Assembly (NCBI GenBank): GCA_001915545.1
Contig: MNQS01000152.1
Span: 1 to 8,965, forward strand
From: Bacteroides sp. 43_108
GTDB taxonomy: Bacteria; Bacteroidota; Bacteroidia; Bacteroidales; Bacteroidaceae
Direction: 5' to 3'
Length of the DNA stretch: 8,965 nt
Position numbers and translations under genes: made by a program. The notes under the pieces were generated by a model. It had not been told where the DNA came from, did no database searches, and saw only the letters and a program-made list of their open reading frames with translations. Shown here one piece after another: positions 1 to 6,855 of this stretch. How positions within the stretch are numbered: position 1 is the stretch's first letter; every line of letters starts with the position of its first letter.

Positions 1-92
1 AACCAAACACGCAATTAATTGACAAACTTTTCAAAGAACTCATTTTATTTACTGCCAGAGCCGCTTAGGCTGGGCTAATTTTTAACGAACTA

Positions 93-716
93 TTGTATAG
101 TACGGATGAATTGAATAAAATTTTTGCTACTGCACTTTGTTACCGACAACGATATAATATTGAATATCCGTATGTCATACAAACAATGTTGAAATTAACT
201 TACTGTCTTGGTTTGCGTTCTGGTGAAACGACACGACTATTAGTTGAAGATATAGATCTAAATAATGATTTGTTATATATCAATGAAACGAAATTCCATA
301 AGAGTAGACTGGTTACAGCAAACGCTCCAGTTATGAAAATGCTAAAATTATATCTTGACTGGCGAAAGAGTATAGTAAAAGAAAATCATTTTGTCAACAA
401 TCATTTATTCCTTGATAAAAGAGGGAATGGAGTACCTCAACATGAATTACAACAAGCATTCCGTCTTATTTGTACTAAAGCAAATATTGTTCGTAAAGAT
501 GGTAAAAATGTGCGTCTCCATGATCTCAGGCACAGTTTCGCCACTCACAGATTAGTAAAATGGTATAAAGAAGGGGCGGATGTCCAAACTTTATTACCTG
601 TATTATCTACTTACCTAGGACATAGTCATTTAGAAGATACATCAATATATCTTTCAATGACTCACGAACTATTAGACAAAGCAAATATCCGTTTTAAAAC
701 TTATGTAGAATCTTGA
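93..716 (+). CDS. Tyrosine recombinase, catalytic domain only (second gene of the trio)
   Basis: This is a site-specific DNA recombinase of the phage-integrase family. It cuts and rejoins DNA through a tyrosine-DNA covalent bond. All catalytic residues are visible: R42 in LRSGE, probable K67 in TKFHKSR, H143 and R146 in HDLRHS, H177 in LGH and Y186 in IYLSMT. At 207 residues it holds only the catalytic domain; the roughly 100-residue N-terminal core-binding domain is missing. The TTG at 93 is only the first usable start. The same frame is open back to a TAG at 66-68, and the residues just before YSTDEL (FNEL) show no clear recombinase motif. Either a nonsense or frameshift mutation, or a rearrangement, has removed the N-terminus, and the missing part would be largely off the window. 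The stop overlaps the next recombinase start (TTGA), which suggests translational coupling. Loss of the arm and core-binding half probably makes the protein inactive alone. Confidence 0.82.
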   Translation: MYSTDELNKIFATALCYRQRYNIEYPYVIQTMLKLTYCLGLRSGETTRLLVEDIDLNNDLLYINETKFHKSRLVTANAPVMKMLKLYLDWRKSIVKENHFVNNHLFLDKRGNGVPQHELQQAFRLICTKANIVRKDGKNVRLHDLRHSFATHRLVKWYKEGADVQTLLPVLSTYLGHSHLEDTSIYLSMTHELLDKANIRFKTYVES

Positions 717-1753
717 TTATGAATAAATCTGATGAAAAATTATTAGTTGGGTATTGGTTAAAACTTTATCTGGCAGACTATCTTCCTATTATTAAAAATG
801 GATCCCAGAATACAATCAAAAGCTATAGCTATTGTTTCTGTCAATTATTGAGTTTTATAAAATCAAAGGGACTTGTTGTCTCTAAGTTTAAAATAGAAGA
901 CTTGACATTAAACATTATATCCGATTTTTTAAATAGTATAGAAGTAGTCCAAAAGTGTTCTGTTACAACTAGAAATCTAAGATTAGCCGCTATACGTAGC
1001 TTTGCTAAGTACGTATCGTCAGTTGAGCCCCAATATCTATTATGGTATTCAAGGTTGAAATATATACCGAATAAAAAGGAAAATATTAAAACCTTTGAAG
1101 GTGCTGCACAACCTAAAATCCATTATCTTGAGAAAGAAGAAATGCAGGTATTGTTAAATGCACCTGATAAAACTACGAAGCAAGGGATGAGAGACTATGT
1201 ACTTTTAATGTTTATGTATAATACAGGAACCAGAGCATCTGAGGTTGTTAATGTTAAAATCTCAGATATACATATCGGTTCTCCAAACACAGTTTCGGTT
1301 GTATATGTTCGTGGAAAAGGGAATAAAACAAGACCATGTCCACTATGGGATACGACAGTGAAACTTATTGAACCTTTTCTACATAGATCCAAGGATGATG
1401 CTGTATTCCTTAATAAATATGGTAATCCAATCACAAGGTTTGGAATATATGAACTAGTAACCAAATATGCAGCAAAAGCGGCTGAATTAATGCCTAGCAT
1501 AGCTAAAAAGAATGTCAGTCCACATACAATAAGACACTCAACGGCAACTCATTTGTTGGAATCTGGTGTAGATATTAATACAATTCGTTCATGGCTAGGG
1601 CATGTTTCTATAAATACCACAAACATCTATGCTGAGACAAACTTAAAGATGAAAGCAAAAGCTATAGAATCTTGTAATTTGAATAATCCAGACTTGAAAG
1701 TAAAACCAATAACGAATCAGTCTATTATTACTTTCTTAAAATCTTTACAGTAA
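713..1753 (+). CDS. Tyrosine recombinase, full length (third gene of the trio)
   Basis: This is a complete integrase-family recombinase of about 346 residues, the usual size for XerC/D-like proteins. Residues about 10-110 form the helical SAM-like core-binding domain (NTIKSYSYCFCQLLSFI, then a TTRNLRLAAIRSFAKY helix). Residues about 135-315 form the catalytic domain with R174 (TGTRASE), K202 (GKGNKTRP), H271 and R274 (HTIRHS), H297 (LGH) and the nucleophile Y306 (NIYAET). The catalytic set is therefore intact. The start is TTG at 713, overlapping the upstream stop by four bases; an ATG at 719 is an equally good choice, and no Shine-Dalgarno is seen. A short tail of about 30 residues follows the tyrosine helix. 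The gene ends five bases before the palindromic element end, as expected for the last gene of a compact transposable element. It probably acts together with its neighbour on the terminal repeats. Confidence 0.95.
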   Translation: MIMNKSDEKLLVGYWLKLYLADYLPIIKNGSQNTIKSYSYCFCQLLSFIKSKGLVVSKFKIEDLTLNIISDFLNSIEVVQKCSVTTRNLRLAAIRSFAKYVSSVEPQYLLWYSRLKYIPNKKENIKTFEGAAQPKIHYLEKEEMQVLLNAPDKTTKQGMRDYVLLMFMYNTGTRASEVVNVKISDIHIGSPNTVSVVYVRGKGNKTRPCPLWDTTVKLIEPFLHRSKDDAVFLNKYGNPITRFGIYELVTKYAAKAAELMPSIAKKNVSPHTIRHSTATHLLESGVDINTIRSWLGHVSINTTNIYAETNLKMKAKAIESCNLNNPDLKVKPITNQSIITFLKSLQ

Positions 1754-1758
1754 TATAT

Positions 1759-1842
1759 TTTATGTTGGCATCAAAAAAGGTAAAAGTACTGTTAATTATG
1801 GACTTTAATTATGATGCCAACATAAATATAATGCCAACATAA
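1759..1842. repeat. Palindromic right end of the RIT-like element
   Basis: A 15-base arm TTTATGTTGGCATCA (1759-1773) is matched exactly in reverse complement by TGATGCCAACATAAA (1812-1826). The match continues outward through a TATAT stretch if one T is bulged. A third copy of the core, ATGCCAACATAA, occurs at 1831-1842 as a direct repeat of 1814-1825, 17 bases apart. Three copies of one 12-base site in -,+,+ orientation, packed at the junction with unrelated DNA, look like recombinase binding sites at an element end. The arms are separated by 38 AT-rich bases. Confidence 0.8.
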
Positions 1843-2061
1843 GGAAGAAAGAACTATCTGTTCTGCGGCAACGACGCATCCGCATACAGGGCTGCCATCG
1901 TGTACTCACTGATTGCCACCTGCAAATCAGCAGAAGTAGACCCTAGAATCTGGATGGAAGATGTCCTGAGCAAAATTCCATATTATGAGAGGGATGAGAA
2001 GAATATGGAAGAACTTCTACCACGTAATTGGGCAAAATCCAATCAAACTTGTTCCGAATAG
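1843..2061 (+). pseudogene. IS66 transposase (TnpC), C-terminal fragment
   Basis: Translation from 1843 gives GRKNYLFCGNDASAYRAAI, then a VYSLIATCKSAEVDP segment, a WMEDVLSKIPYY segment and finally ELLPRNW before a TAG stop at 2059-2061. This is the conserved C-terminal element of IS66 DDE transposases, the roughly 70 residues after the catalytic core, ending with the characteristic ELLP.NW. There is no start codon in a sensible place and the codon before is a stop, so the fragment cannot be a gene of its own. The catalytic D, D and E residues are all absent from this piece. The upstream part was separated by the RIT-like insertion and is expected left of the window. Confidence 0.9.
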
Positions 2062-2066
2062 ATACT

Positions 2067-2110
2067 ATTAGTTCCGAATCGACTACGAATAGCACCGATT
2101 CGGAACTAAT
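2067..2110. repeat. Perfect 15-bp stem-loop in the IS66 tail
   Basis: ATTAGTTCCGAATCG (2067-2081) is the exact reverse complement of 2096-2110, with a 14-base loop between them. The core GTTCCGAAT also occurs as a direct repeat at 2051-2059, overlapping the end of the transposase gene. The hairpin is strong enough to act as a transcription terminator, but no T-run follows on the + strand (AATTCAC). A terminal protein-binding site within the IS is the alternative. Confidence 0.75.
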
Positions 2111-2129
2111 TCACAAAATTTGCAACGTG

Positions 2130-2146
2130 GTTTACCGAATGCTTAC
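2130..2146 (-). repeat. IS66 right terminal inverted repeat
   Basis: On the - strand the IS end reads GTAAGCATTCGGTAAAC, starting at 2146. The GTAA start matches the usual IS66 terminus. Immediately outside it the ydeI-like coding frame begins (codons for T, D and A). The matching left repeat is not in the window, so the exact repeat length cannot be measured. IS66 elements normally make 8-bp target duplications, so GCATCTGT (2147-2154) is the predicted duplicated target. Confidence 0.5.
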
Positions 2147-2481
2147 GCATCTGTCATCAGTCCTAGCCGTTCCATTCTGCGGCATCTTTCTTTATTGAGC
2201 TCGGACCAATTGCTTTTTGGCTTTCGTGGACAAAGTTTCTGGGCTGTTACATCATCTGCTATTTTTTTAGTAGTACTGTCTATCCAACCGAAGCATAGGG
2301 CTTCTTCTACAGCATCGATATACCAGAAAGTATTGTTATCCGTAGGTCTACCACGTTTTACCACTACCCAGCATTCTTTCTCAGTTTTATGGTTCTGTAT
2401 TAACCATTCACGCAGCTCGGTTCTTGATTTGACATCCAATAAATTATGAATTTCCATTGTCGGCCATTTTTTGATTTGCAT
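2143..2481 (-). pseudogene. YdeI/OmpD-associated-type protein, truncated by IS66
   Basis: This is the N-terminal part of a YdeI-like protein, a family linked to bacteriocin protection and OmpD association whose biochemical role is poorly known. Recognisable blocks are EIHNLLDVKSRTELREWL near the start, then VEEALCFGWIDSTTKKI, then CPRKPKSNWSELNKER and RMERLGLMTDA at the end. Family members are about 190 residues with an OmdA domain at the C-terminus; this one stops at 112, so that domain is lost. The TAA stop lies inside the IS66 terminus (GTAAGC), so the reading frame ends because of the insertion. The start is ATG at 2481 with AAAGGA some 13 bases upstream; ATG at 2457 (MEIHN) matches the usual family start better. 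The lost 3' end is predicted to lie left of the IS66/RIT nest. Confidence 0.85.
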
Positions 2482-2594
2482 TTTGTAATTTTGTCCTTTC
2501 AGTAGGAGGTTATTGTCATAAATATCTTACTTTTTTCATAATGAATGCAAGACATAAAGAATGCTATGTATATTCTTAATAATATGAATTTATA

Positions 2595-3275
2595 TTACAA
2601 CTTTTCGTGCGCGAATTCTCCATTAATCCAAAATGTAGCCTCTTTTCCTATGAAATGTAAAAGTACAAAATTAGGATCTGTAGGGCCATACGGAAAGTGA
2701 TTGATAAGCCAGTCTTGCCACATTTCTTTTCGTGTGTTATCATCAGTTATAATCTCAATGATTCCTCTCAAGCCGACACTGTCACCATAGTTTGAATAAC
2801 AAAGTCCGGCTTTGTTGTTCAGTTTGAAATCTGTAACCTTCACTGAATTGGCAGCGGTTGCCAACCATATTTCATTACATCCTTTTGAACTGATTTTGGA
2901 CATTGGAACTGGGCGTGGAAATCCTTCATTATCAATTGAGGCAATCGTAATGTCCTTACATTGTGCTAACAAGCCGGTTGCCTTTTCTGTAAGAGTTCTT
3001 TCATCTTTTTCTTTCCATCGTTTAAGAGTAGGGAAGAATTGTCTCATATTTTCCTTAGCCTGTTCCAGAGTAAGATCCCATCCAGTCTCCTTATTTATCT
3101 GTTCTGTAAATTGAACACAAAATTCTATCATCTGGTTCATGTTAAAATCTTGTGTGAATTGTCCTTTCTGATAACAATAGGAGCAGTATTCATTGCTCAA
3201 ACTTCCATCAGAGTTTGTTCCTTTATTTGTATCAGTGAGAGGCATACTGCAACTTTGGCAAAACTGTTGTTCCAT
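2595..3275 (-). CDS. Zinc-ribbon plus pyridoxamine 5'-phosphate oxidase-like protein
   Basis: This is a cytoplasmic protein of 226 residues with two parts. Residues 1-90 form a putative zinc ribbon: C6 and C9 (CQSCSMPL) and C31 and C34 (YCSYCYQKGQF), then a helical tail ending near TLKRWKEK. Residues about 95-225 form a split-barrel flavin-binding domain of the pyridoxamine-phosphate-oxidase/general-stress type, with KDITIASIDNEGFPRPVPM, a WLATAANSVKV block and a VGLRGIIEI strand. Such domains bind FMN, heme or F420; the substrate cannot be told from the sequence. The combination is known in Bacteroidales and clostridia. ATG at 3275 is preferred over a TTG at 3290 because the zinc-ribbon match starts right after it. 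It is transcribed towards the broken ydeI-like gene, 113 bases away. It looks intact. Confidence 0.88.
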   Translation of the reverse strand: MEQQFCQSCSMPLTDTNKGTNSDGSLSNEYCSYCYQKGQFTQDFNMNQMIEFCVQFTEQINKETGWDLTLEQAKENMRQFFPTLKRWKEKDERTLTEKATGLLAQCKDITIASIDNEGFPRPVPMSKISSKGCNEIWLATAANSVKVTDFKLNNKAGLCYSNYGDSVGLRGIIEIITDDNTRKEMWQDWLINHFPYGPTDPNFVLLHFIGKEATFWINGEFAHEKL

Positions 3276-3318
3276 AGATTTGCATCGCAAAAAATTGAAA
3301 GTATTTTTATTATGATTT

Positions 3319-3326
3319 CAAAAATA
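3319..3326 (-). promoter_or_regulatory. Possible -7 box for the zinc-ribbon/PNPOx gene
   Basis: The - strand reads TATTTTTG, which matches the Bacteroidetes -7 consensus TAnnTTTG, 44 bases before the ATG at 3275. No TTG is found at the -33 spacing. The same bases form the T-run of the neighbouring hairpin, so this may be coincidence. Confidence 0.25.
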
Positions 3327-3353
3327 CGGAACTCACTTTGAATCCCGTATTTT
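3321..3353 (-). terminator. Hairpin terminator downstream of the DUF262 operon
   Basis: On the - strand AAAATACGG (from 3353) pairs with CCGTATTTT (to 3321) as a 9-bp stem with a 15-base loop, ending in a run of five T. It lies after the DUF262 genes and the small ORF, and before the zinc-ribbon/PNPOx gene. It would separate the two transcription units. Confidence 0.45.
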
Positions 3354-3371
3354 CCATTTATACAAAATATT

Positions 3372-3563
3372 TTATAGCGCCATTAAGCTCGGCCTATAAT
3401 TTTTAGTGAACACTAATGTTGCAGTCTGTTTTTTATAAAACTTCAATTGGGATATGTTGTATGTTGTGATATCCATTGTCAAATACTCATAAGGCATTTT
3501 AATACGTAGCCATCTGATAATGGCCATGCTACAATTAGCCTTAATACTTTGAGCTGTCAACAT
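3372..3563 (-). CDS. Small ORF of 63 codons, possible gene remnant
   Basis: This frame begins with ATG 24 bases after the stop of the DUF262 gene and ends just before the hairpin terminator. It could be a third gene of that operon or a remnant. The product is basic and has no signal peptide or membrane segment. The stretch YLTMDITTYNISQLKFYKK faintly recalls the C-terminal part of GNAT acetyltransferases (a strand, then N-I-x-x-L-x-F-Y-x-K), followed by a strand LVFTKN. If that is right it is a 5'-truncated acetyltransferase. No function can be assigned and coding is uncertain. The 3276-3587 stretch otherwise holds only the hairpin and a possible promoter. Confidence 0.28.
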   Translation of the reverse strand: MLTAQSIKANCSMAIIRWLRIKMPYEYLTMDITTYNISQLKFYKKQTATLVFTKNYRPSLMAL

Positions 3564-3587
3564 TAATCTCTATTTTTTAATTGCGGA

Positions 3588-6071
3588 TTAAAGTTCAGGT
3601 ATATTATCAAATATATTCTCCAGAACGTTTGCCAAGTCTCTATATGTTTTTTGATACTTGAAGTGTTTCTGATATGGTAGCTTTATCCATCTTTCATCAT
3701 CATCAATATAGGCACTTCCTTCAAACACTTCCAATAATTCCTTGGCATATTTTTTTGTCTTACATTCTATCTGAATCCTTAAATCATGATGCTGACAGAA
3801 ACCAATCCATAGAGTACAATTCTGTCTATCCTGTTTGAGCCAAATCTCGTTACCGAAACTATCTCCATACTTTTTATACATTTGTAACTGGTTGTTATCA
3901 TAATAGTCCATCCCGTAGCTTTCGGCAATTTTATATGCTGTCTTTGCTCGTTCTGTATCAAGGGCAACTTTTGCATACTGCTTTCTTGGAACTGCGAACA
4001 TAATATGACCCTCATACCAGTAAATACGGAAAACAGATTTGTTTTGTCTTTCCTCTGCAGCAATCCAATCATAAAGTTTGATGTCTTCTCTAAGTCTTTT
4101 TACTGCCATATCGCAGTATCCGTCATTACCACCATTCCATGATATGAAATCCTTCTCTTCATCTATGTATTCATGTAGACGATTCTCAACAGCAGATTCA
4201 TCTGCATCATTCAGTAACTCTGAGAACATATTACGCACTCTTTCATGAGAAGCGAGAATGTTCTTTAAATATTTGTTAGACTCTGCTCGTTCAGTAATAT
4301 ATCTTTCCTTCAGTTCATCCCATGAATTGAATTGACTAACAATAGCACGAATTAACAAATGATCTTTACGATATAATTTAGATATACCATTTTCATCAAA
4401 CATGTCTTTTGCTAACTCATATCTATGTCTGAAATTTTCCAACGATAAGCCTGGCTCATAGAAAAACAATACCATACCCTTAAAGAATGGATGCTCTTCT
4501 GCCTGTTTGAACATGTTAAGCCAATCACTGTTCTCTGAAATACGCTTTGCTTTTTCTGTTTCTTCGAGCAGAGCTCTATTTTCACGTTCGTCATTGCTAT
4601 TATCTTTCCATTGAGAAAGGGCAGCATAGAAAGATAAACCTTCTGATGATCTAATCGCTGTATTATGAATAACAGCAGAAAGCTTACGTATCAATGAAGA
4701 CACAGGCGTTAAGCTGTCAATATTCGTATTTTCTACAATGTTCCATACTACTCGCATCCATTTTTTGAACACATCTATGTCAAATGTATCGTATGCTTCA
4801 ATAAACTCAATGACAGCTCCCAGTAAAATAAGTTTGGTATGAGTCATCTTGGATGACAAGTTATTATAAAAATCATCGCCTTCTTCAGAATTTTTCTTCT
4901 CCCATGAAGGAAGCATTGATTTATAGATAAAACCTTTATCATCTTTATGGTCATACTCATAGAATACATCAAAAACCTTATCCAAAATCATGATATACTC
5001 AGGATGCTTGGAAAGTAGATTTTCGAACTCCTGGAAGCCAAGGTACTCATTTGCTTCATTTCTATTCTCTGCATCAGTATATAACTGACGTATAGTTTTG
5101 TCCTGTCGCATATCTTTATCGGACACAATGTCTTTTGTCGATACTATATACTTGCAGGCAAAGAAACGAGAGAAGAAACTCATGTATGCAGCGTCAAAGT
5201 TTTCATTCCCTTTTTTCCAGAAAATATCGATCCACTTTGAATCGAGCTTAATAGAGAAATTAAAGTCAAATCCCACTTCGTCAGCGCTGCCTTTCTTATA
5301 TAGAGGAACAAGTTTCTTATATGGGGCATACTCTTTATTATTTATGAAATTGATGAGATCTGCCTTGAAATTCTCAAATGGACTCAACTGTAAACCTCGT
5401 GCATTCATTTTGATATAAAGTTCCTCAGACAGATTAAAGTAGCCAAGAGACTTTACATAGAACTGAATATTTCCAAGTTTCTTATAGAGTTCATTGCTAT
5501 CCTGTTTATTGTATCTATCATGAATAGCGTCAAGCATGATAAGCATAGCACTTATGGTGCTATCTCTATCGAATGACTTGAAGTACCACTTTGCTTTCTT
5601 AATTACCTTAGAAGGTTTTGTATCTGAAAGGTCTATGCGATATGATGCTAATCTCTGACAGAATACGGTTGAAGTGGAACGTGTTTCATAGACAAAACGG
5701 CCAAGTGCATTACGAATCTCAGTATCTGCCTCTTCGTCTTCGTTAAGTTCGCGATTTGCAATATACCAATAAACCAGGAATAAGGTTGTCATACGTTGCT
5801 GCCCGTCCAATAATTCCATGACATAGGTTTCATTAGAAGGACGAACAATTCCATATATGAAGTTGAAATCAAAAACTTCATCTGTTTTGAAATTTGCAAA
5901 CATTTCATTCAGAAGTGTATTACGTACATAAGTACATACACCATCTGGTCTTCCCTGAGCATATGGACGTTGAATCTTAGGAATAACTATCTGGCTGATT
6001 TTAACCTTTGTATCTTTATTAAGATCTAAATCATTCTTGTATATATCTAAAAAAGTATATCTATTGCTCAT
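3588..6071 (-). CDS. DUF262 protein without HNH domain, 827 residues
   Basis: The N-terminal domain is a DUF262 (ParB/GmrS-like) fold, the NTP-using half of GmrSD-type modification-dependent restriction enzymes. It shows IPKIQRPYAQGR (30-41), FNFIYGIV (69-76), ELLDGQQRMTTLF (86-98) and the later block YIKMNARGLQLSPFENFKA (219-237). These blocks belong to a branch of the family distinct from that of the gene upstream. Residues about 280-670 are mostly helical (SKWIDIFWK at 278-286, HPFFKGMVLFF at 527-537). Residues about 680-770 look like an alternating beta region (FRIYWYEGHIMFAVP, CTLWIGFCQHHDLRIQIEC) that I cannot name. No WDIEHI-type HNH motif or IGNLTLL block is present. The ATG overlaps the upstream stop (ATGA), so the two are translationally coupled and probably act together. 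The frame is intact. Role in defence is inferred from the family. Confidence 0.9.
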   Translation of the reverse strand: MSNRYTFLDIYKNDLDLNKDTKVKISQIVIPKIQRPYAQGRPDGVCTYVRNTLLNEMFANFKTDEVFDFNFIYGIVRPSNETYVMELLDGQQRMTTLFLVYWYIANRELNEDEEADTEIRNALGRFVYETRSTSTVFCQRLASYRIDLSDTKPSKVIKKAKWYFKSFDRDSTISAMLIMLDAIHDRYNKQDSNELYKKLGNIQFYVKSLGYFNLSEELYIKMNARGLQLSPFENFKADLINFINNKEYAPYKKLVPLYKKGSADEVGFDFNFSIKLDSKWIDIFWKKGNENFDAAYMSFFSRFFACKYIVSTKDIVSDKDMRQDKTIRQLYTDAENRNEANEYLGFQEFENLLSKHPEYIMILDKVFDVFYEYDHKDDKGFIYKSMLPSWEKKNSEEGDDFYNNLSSKMTHTKLILLGAVIEFIEAYDTFDIDVFKKWMRVVWNIVENTNIDSLTPVSSLIRKLSAVIHNTAIRSSEGLSFYAALSQWKDNSNDERENRALLEETEKAKRISENSDWLNMFKQAEEHPFFKGMVLFFYEPGLSLENFRHRYELAKDMFDENGISKLYRKDHLLIRAIVSQFNSWDELKERYITERAESNKYLKNILASHERVRNMFSELLNDADESAVENRLHEYIDEEKDFISWNGGNDGYCDMAVKRLREDIKLYDWIAAEERQNKSVFRIYWYEGHIMFAVPRKQYAKVALDTERAKTAYKIAESYGMDYYDNNQLQMYKKYGDSFGNEIWLKQDRQNCTLWIGFCQHHDLRIQIECKTKKYAKELLEVFEGSAYIDDDERWIKLPYQKHFKYQKTYRDLANVLENIFDNIPEL

Positions 6072-6799
6072 TCTTCAACCTCCTCTAATTTTATATATTC
6101 TTTTAAGGCTTCATAGATGTATTTGTGATATGCTTCCATGTCTTCTTTCGTCCATAAAGAACGATTGGTACCTTTTTCGTCAAAGAATTTGGCGAAGATA
6201 TATTGTGTCGCAATGGGAACAAAGACACCTTGTTTGATTCGTTCTATTATGACGCGCCTTTTAGTGCAGAACAAACTGTTTCCATACATTCTGTTGGTAG
6301 CTGCATCAAGAAGTGTCAAGTTGCCTATTGTGTTCTTGATTTCTTCGTCTGCATCCACCTCTTGGGCATTCTTTTTCAGTATATTTATGACGTCATCTAA
6401 AGCATTTTCATCTAATTTTTGTTTTAAAACAGCAATCTCATCATCCTTCAATTCATCTTTACGGTCAGCCATAGCAGTTTCAATCCAATCTCGCTTGTCT
6501 TTTTCCTTTTTCAAAGCATTGGTATGAAATGAGTCAATATGTTCAATATCCCAGTTTTGAGCACTAAGAACATCAAATGGGAATTTATATACATCTGATT
6601 CTGATTCCAACTTTTTATTCTGTTCATTCAGAAGATGTATATTTAGGGTCAGTAATAACTTGTATATTGTATCGTGATCTTTATCATATGTATTAAGAAT
6701 CTGTTTGTTCTCATCATCAATTTTCGCACCACGTAAGTGATATGAGATTCGTTTTTTAAGATATTTCTCAAAATCATCTCGGCATGTAGTTTCCGGCAT
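6068..6799 (-). CDS. DUF1524 (HNH) half of a split GmrSD-like protein
   Basis: This is the nuclease half of a DUF262-DUF1524 protein. Residues 71-88 carry YKFPFDVLSAQNWDIEHI, the HNH core with D84, E86 and H87. Residues 158-181 carry IGNLTLLDAATNRMYGNS followed by K180, the second half of the DUF1524 signature where N and K complete the metal-binding finger. A charged helical insert (about 95-150) separates them. The ATG at 6799 is the first in frame, but coding homology continues upstream to about 6874 (LYYNYIGLLSQCGEDL), so the true polypeptide once ran on from the gene above. Expression now would need internal initiation or a -1 shift. In E. coli the original GmrS and GmrD are separate proteins, so a split pair could still work. 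The stop overlaps the next start by four bases (ATGA). Confidence 0.88.
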   Translation of the reverse strand: MPETTCRDDFEKYLKKRISYHLRGAKIDDENKQILNTYDKDHDTIYKLLLTLNIHLLNEQNKKLESESDVYKFPFDVLSAQNWDIEHIDSFHTNALKKEKDKRDWIETAMADRKDELKDDEIAVLKQKLDENALDDVINILKKNAQEVDADEEIKNTIGNLTLLDAATNRMYGNSLFCTKRRVIIERIKQGVFVPIATQYIFAKFFDEKGTNRSLWTKEDMEAYHKYIYEALKEYIKLEEVEE

Positions 6800-6855
6800 A
6801 TATTCAAAATGAAGAACAAGTCTACAAAGATCTTCACCACACTGGCTAAGTAAAC

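Larger units (their letters stand above)
1..1842 (+). mobile_element. Right-hand part of a RIT-like (recombinase in trio) element
   Basis: Two different tyrosine recombinase genes in the same direction overlap by four bases and are followed directly by a palindromic end region (1759-1842). After that the sequence switches abruptly to the middle of an IS66 transposase reading frame. RIT elements are known to carry three overlapping tyrosine recombinase genes bounded by inverted repeats. Here the second and third genes are visible, and the first gene and left end would lie upstream of the window. The right boundary is set by an in-frame stop at 1840-1842 just before the IS66 frame begins. A Tn554-like element is less likely because the gene sizes do not fit. 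The RIT assignment comes from layout, not from a database match. Confidence 0.6.
1843..2146 (+). mobile_element. IS66-family insertion sequence, right-end remnant
   Basis: This stretch holds the 3' end of an IS66 transposase gene, an 85-base non-coding tail with a perfect stem-loop, and a right end. Read on the - strand, the end begins GTAAGCATTCGGTAAAC; a GTAA start is typical of IS66 inverted repeats. The left side is cut by the RIT-like element at 1842/1843, and the right end interrupts the ydeI-like gene. The rest of the IS, including its left inverted repeat, would lie to the left of the window if the RIT inserted cleanly. Confidence 0.82.

Noticed and set aside
1195..1500. 101-codon open frame on the - strand within the second recombinase
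   Set aside because: It lies wholly inside a well-supported gene and has no protein-like motifs; it is a shadow.
1..1842. Tn554-type transposon or integrated phage
   Set aside because: Tn554 has TnpA, a much larger TnpB and a small TnpC, which does not fit these sizes, and no phage genes are present.
2120..2449. 109-codon + strand frame opposite the ydeI-like gene
   Set aside because: It crosses the IS66 boundary and is antisense to clear ydeI-like coding sequence.
5098..5418. + strand frame of 106 codons opposite the 827-residue DUF262 gene
   Set aside because: It is antisense to conserved DUF262 blocks (around the KMNARG motif) and has no recognisable product.
6138..6527. 129-codon + strand frame opposite the HNH half
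   Set aside because: It is antisense to the conserved DUF1524 IGNLTLL region, and its serine/phenylalanine-rich composition is typical of a shadow frame.
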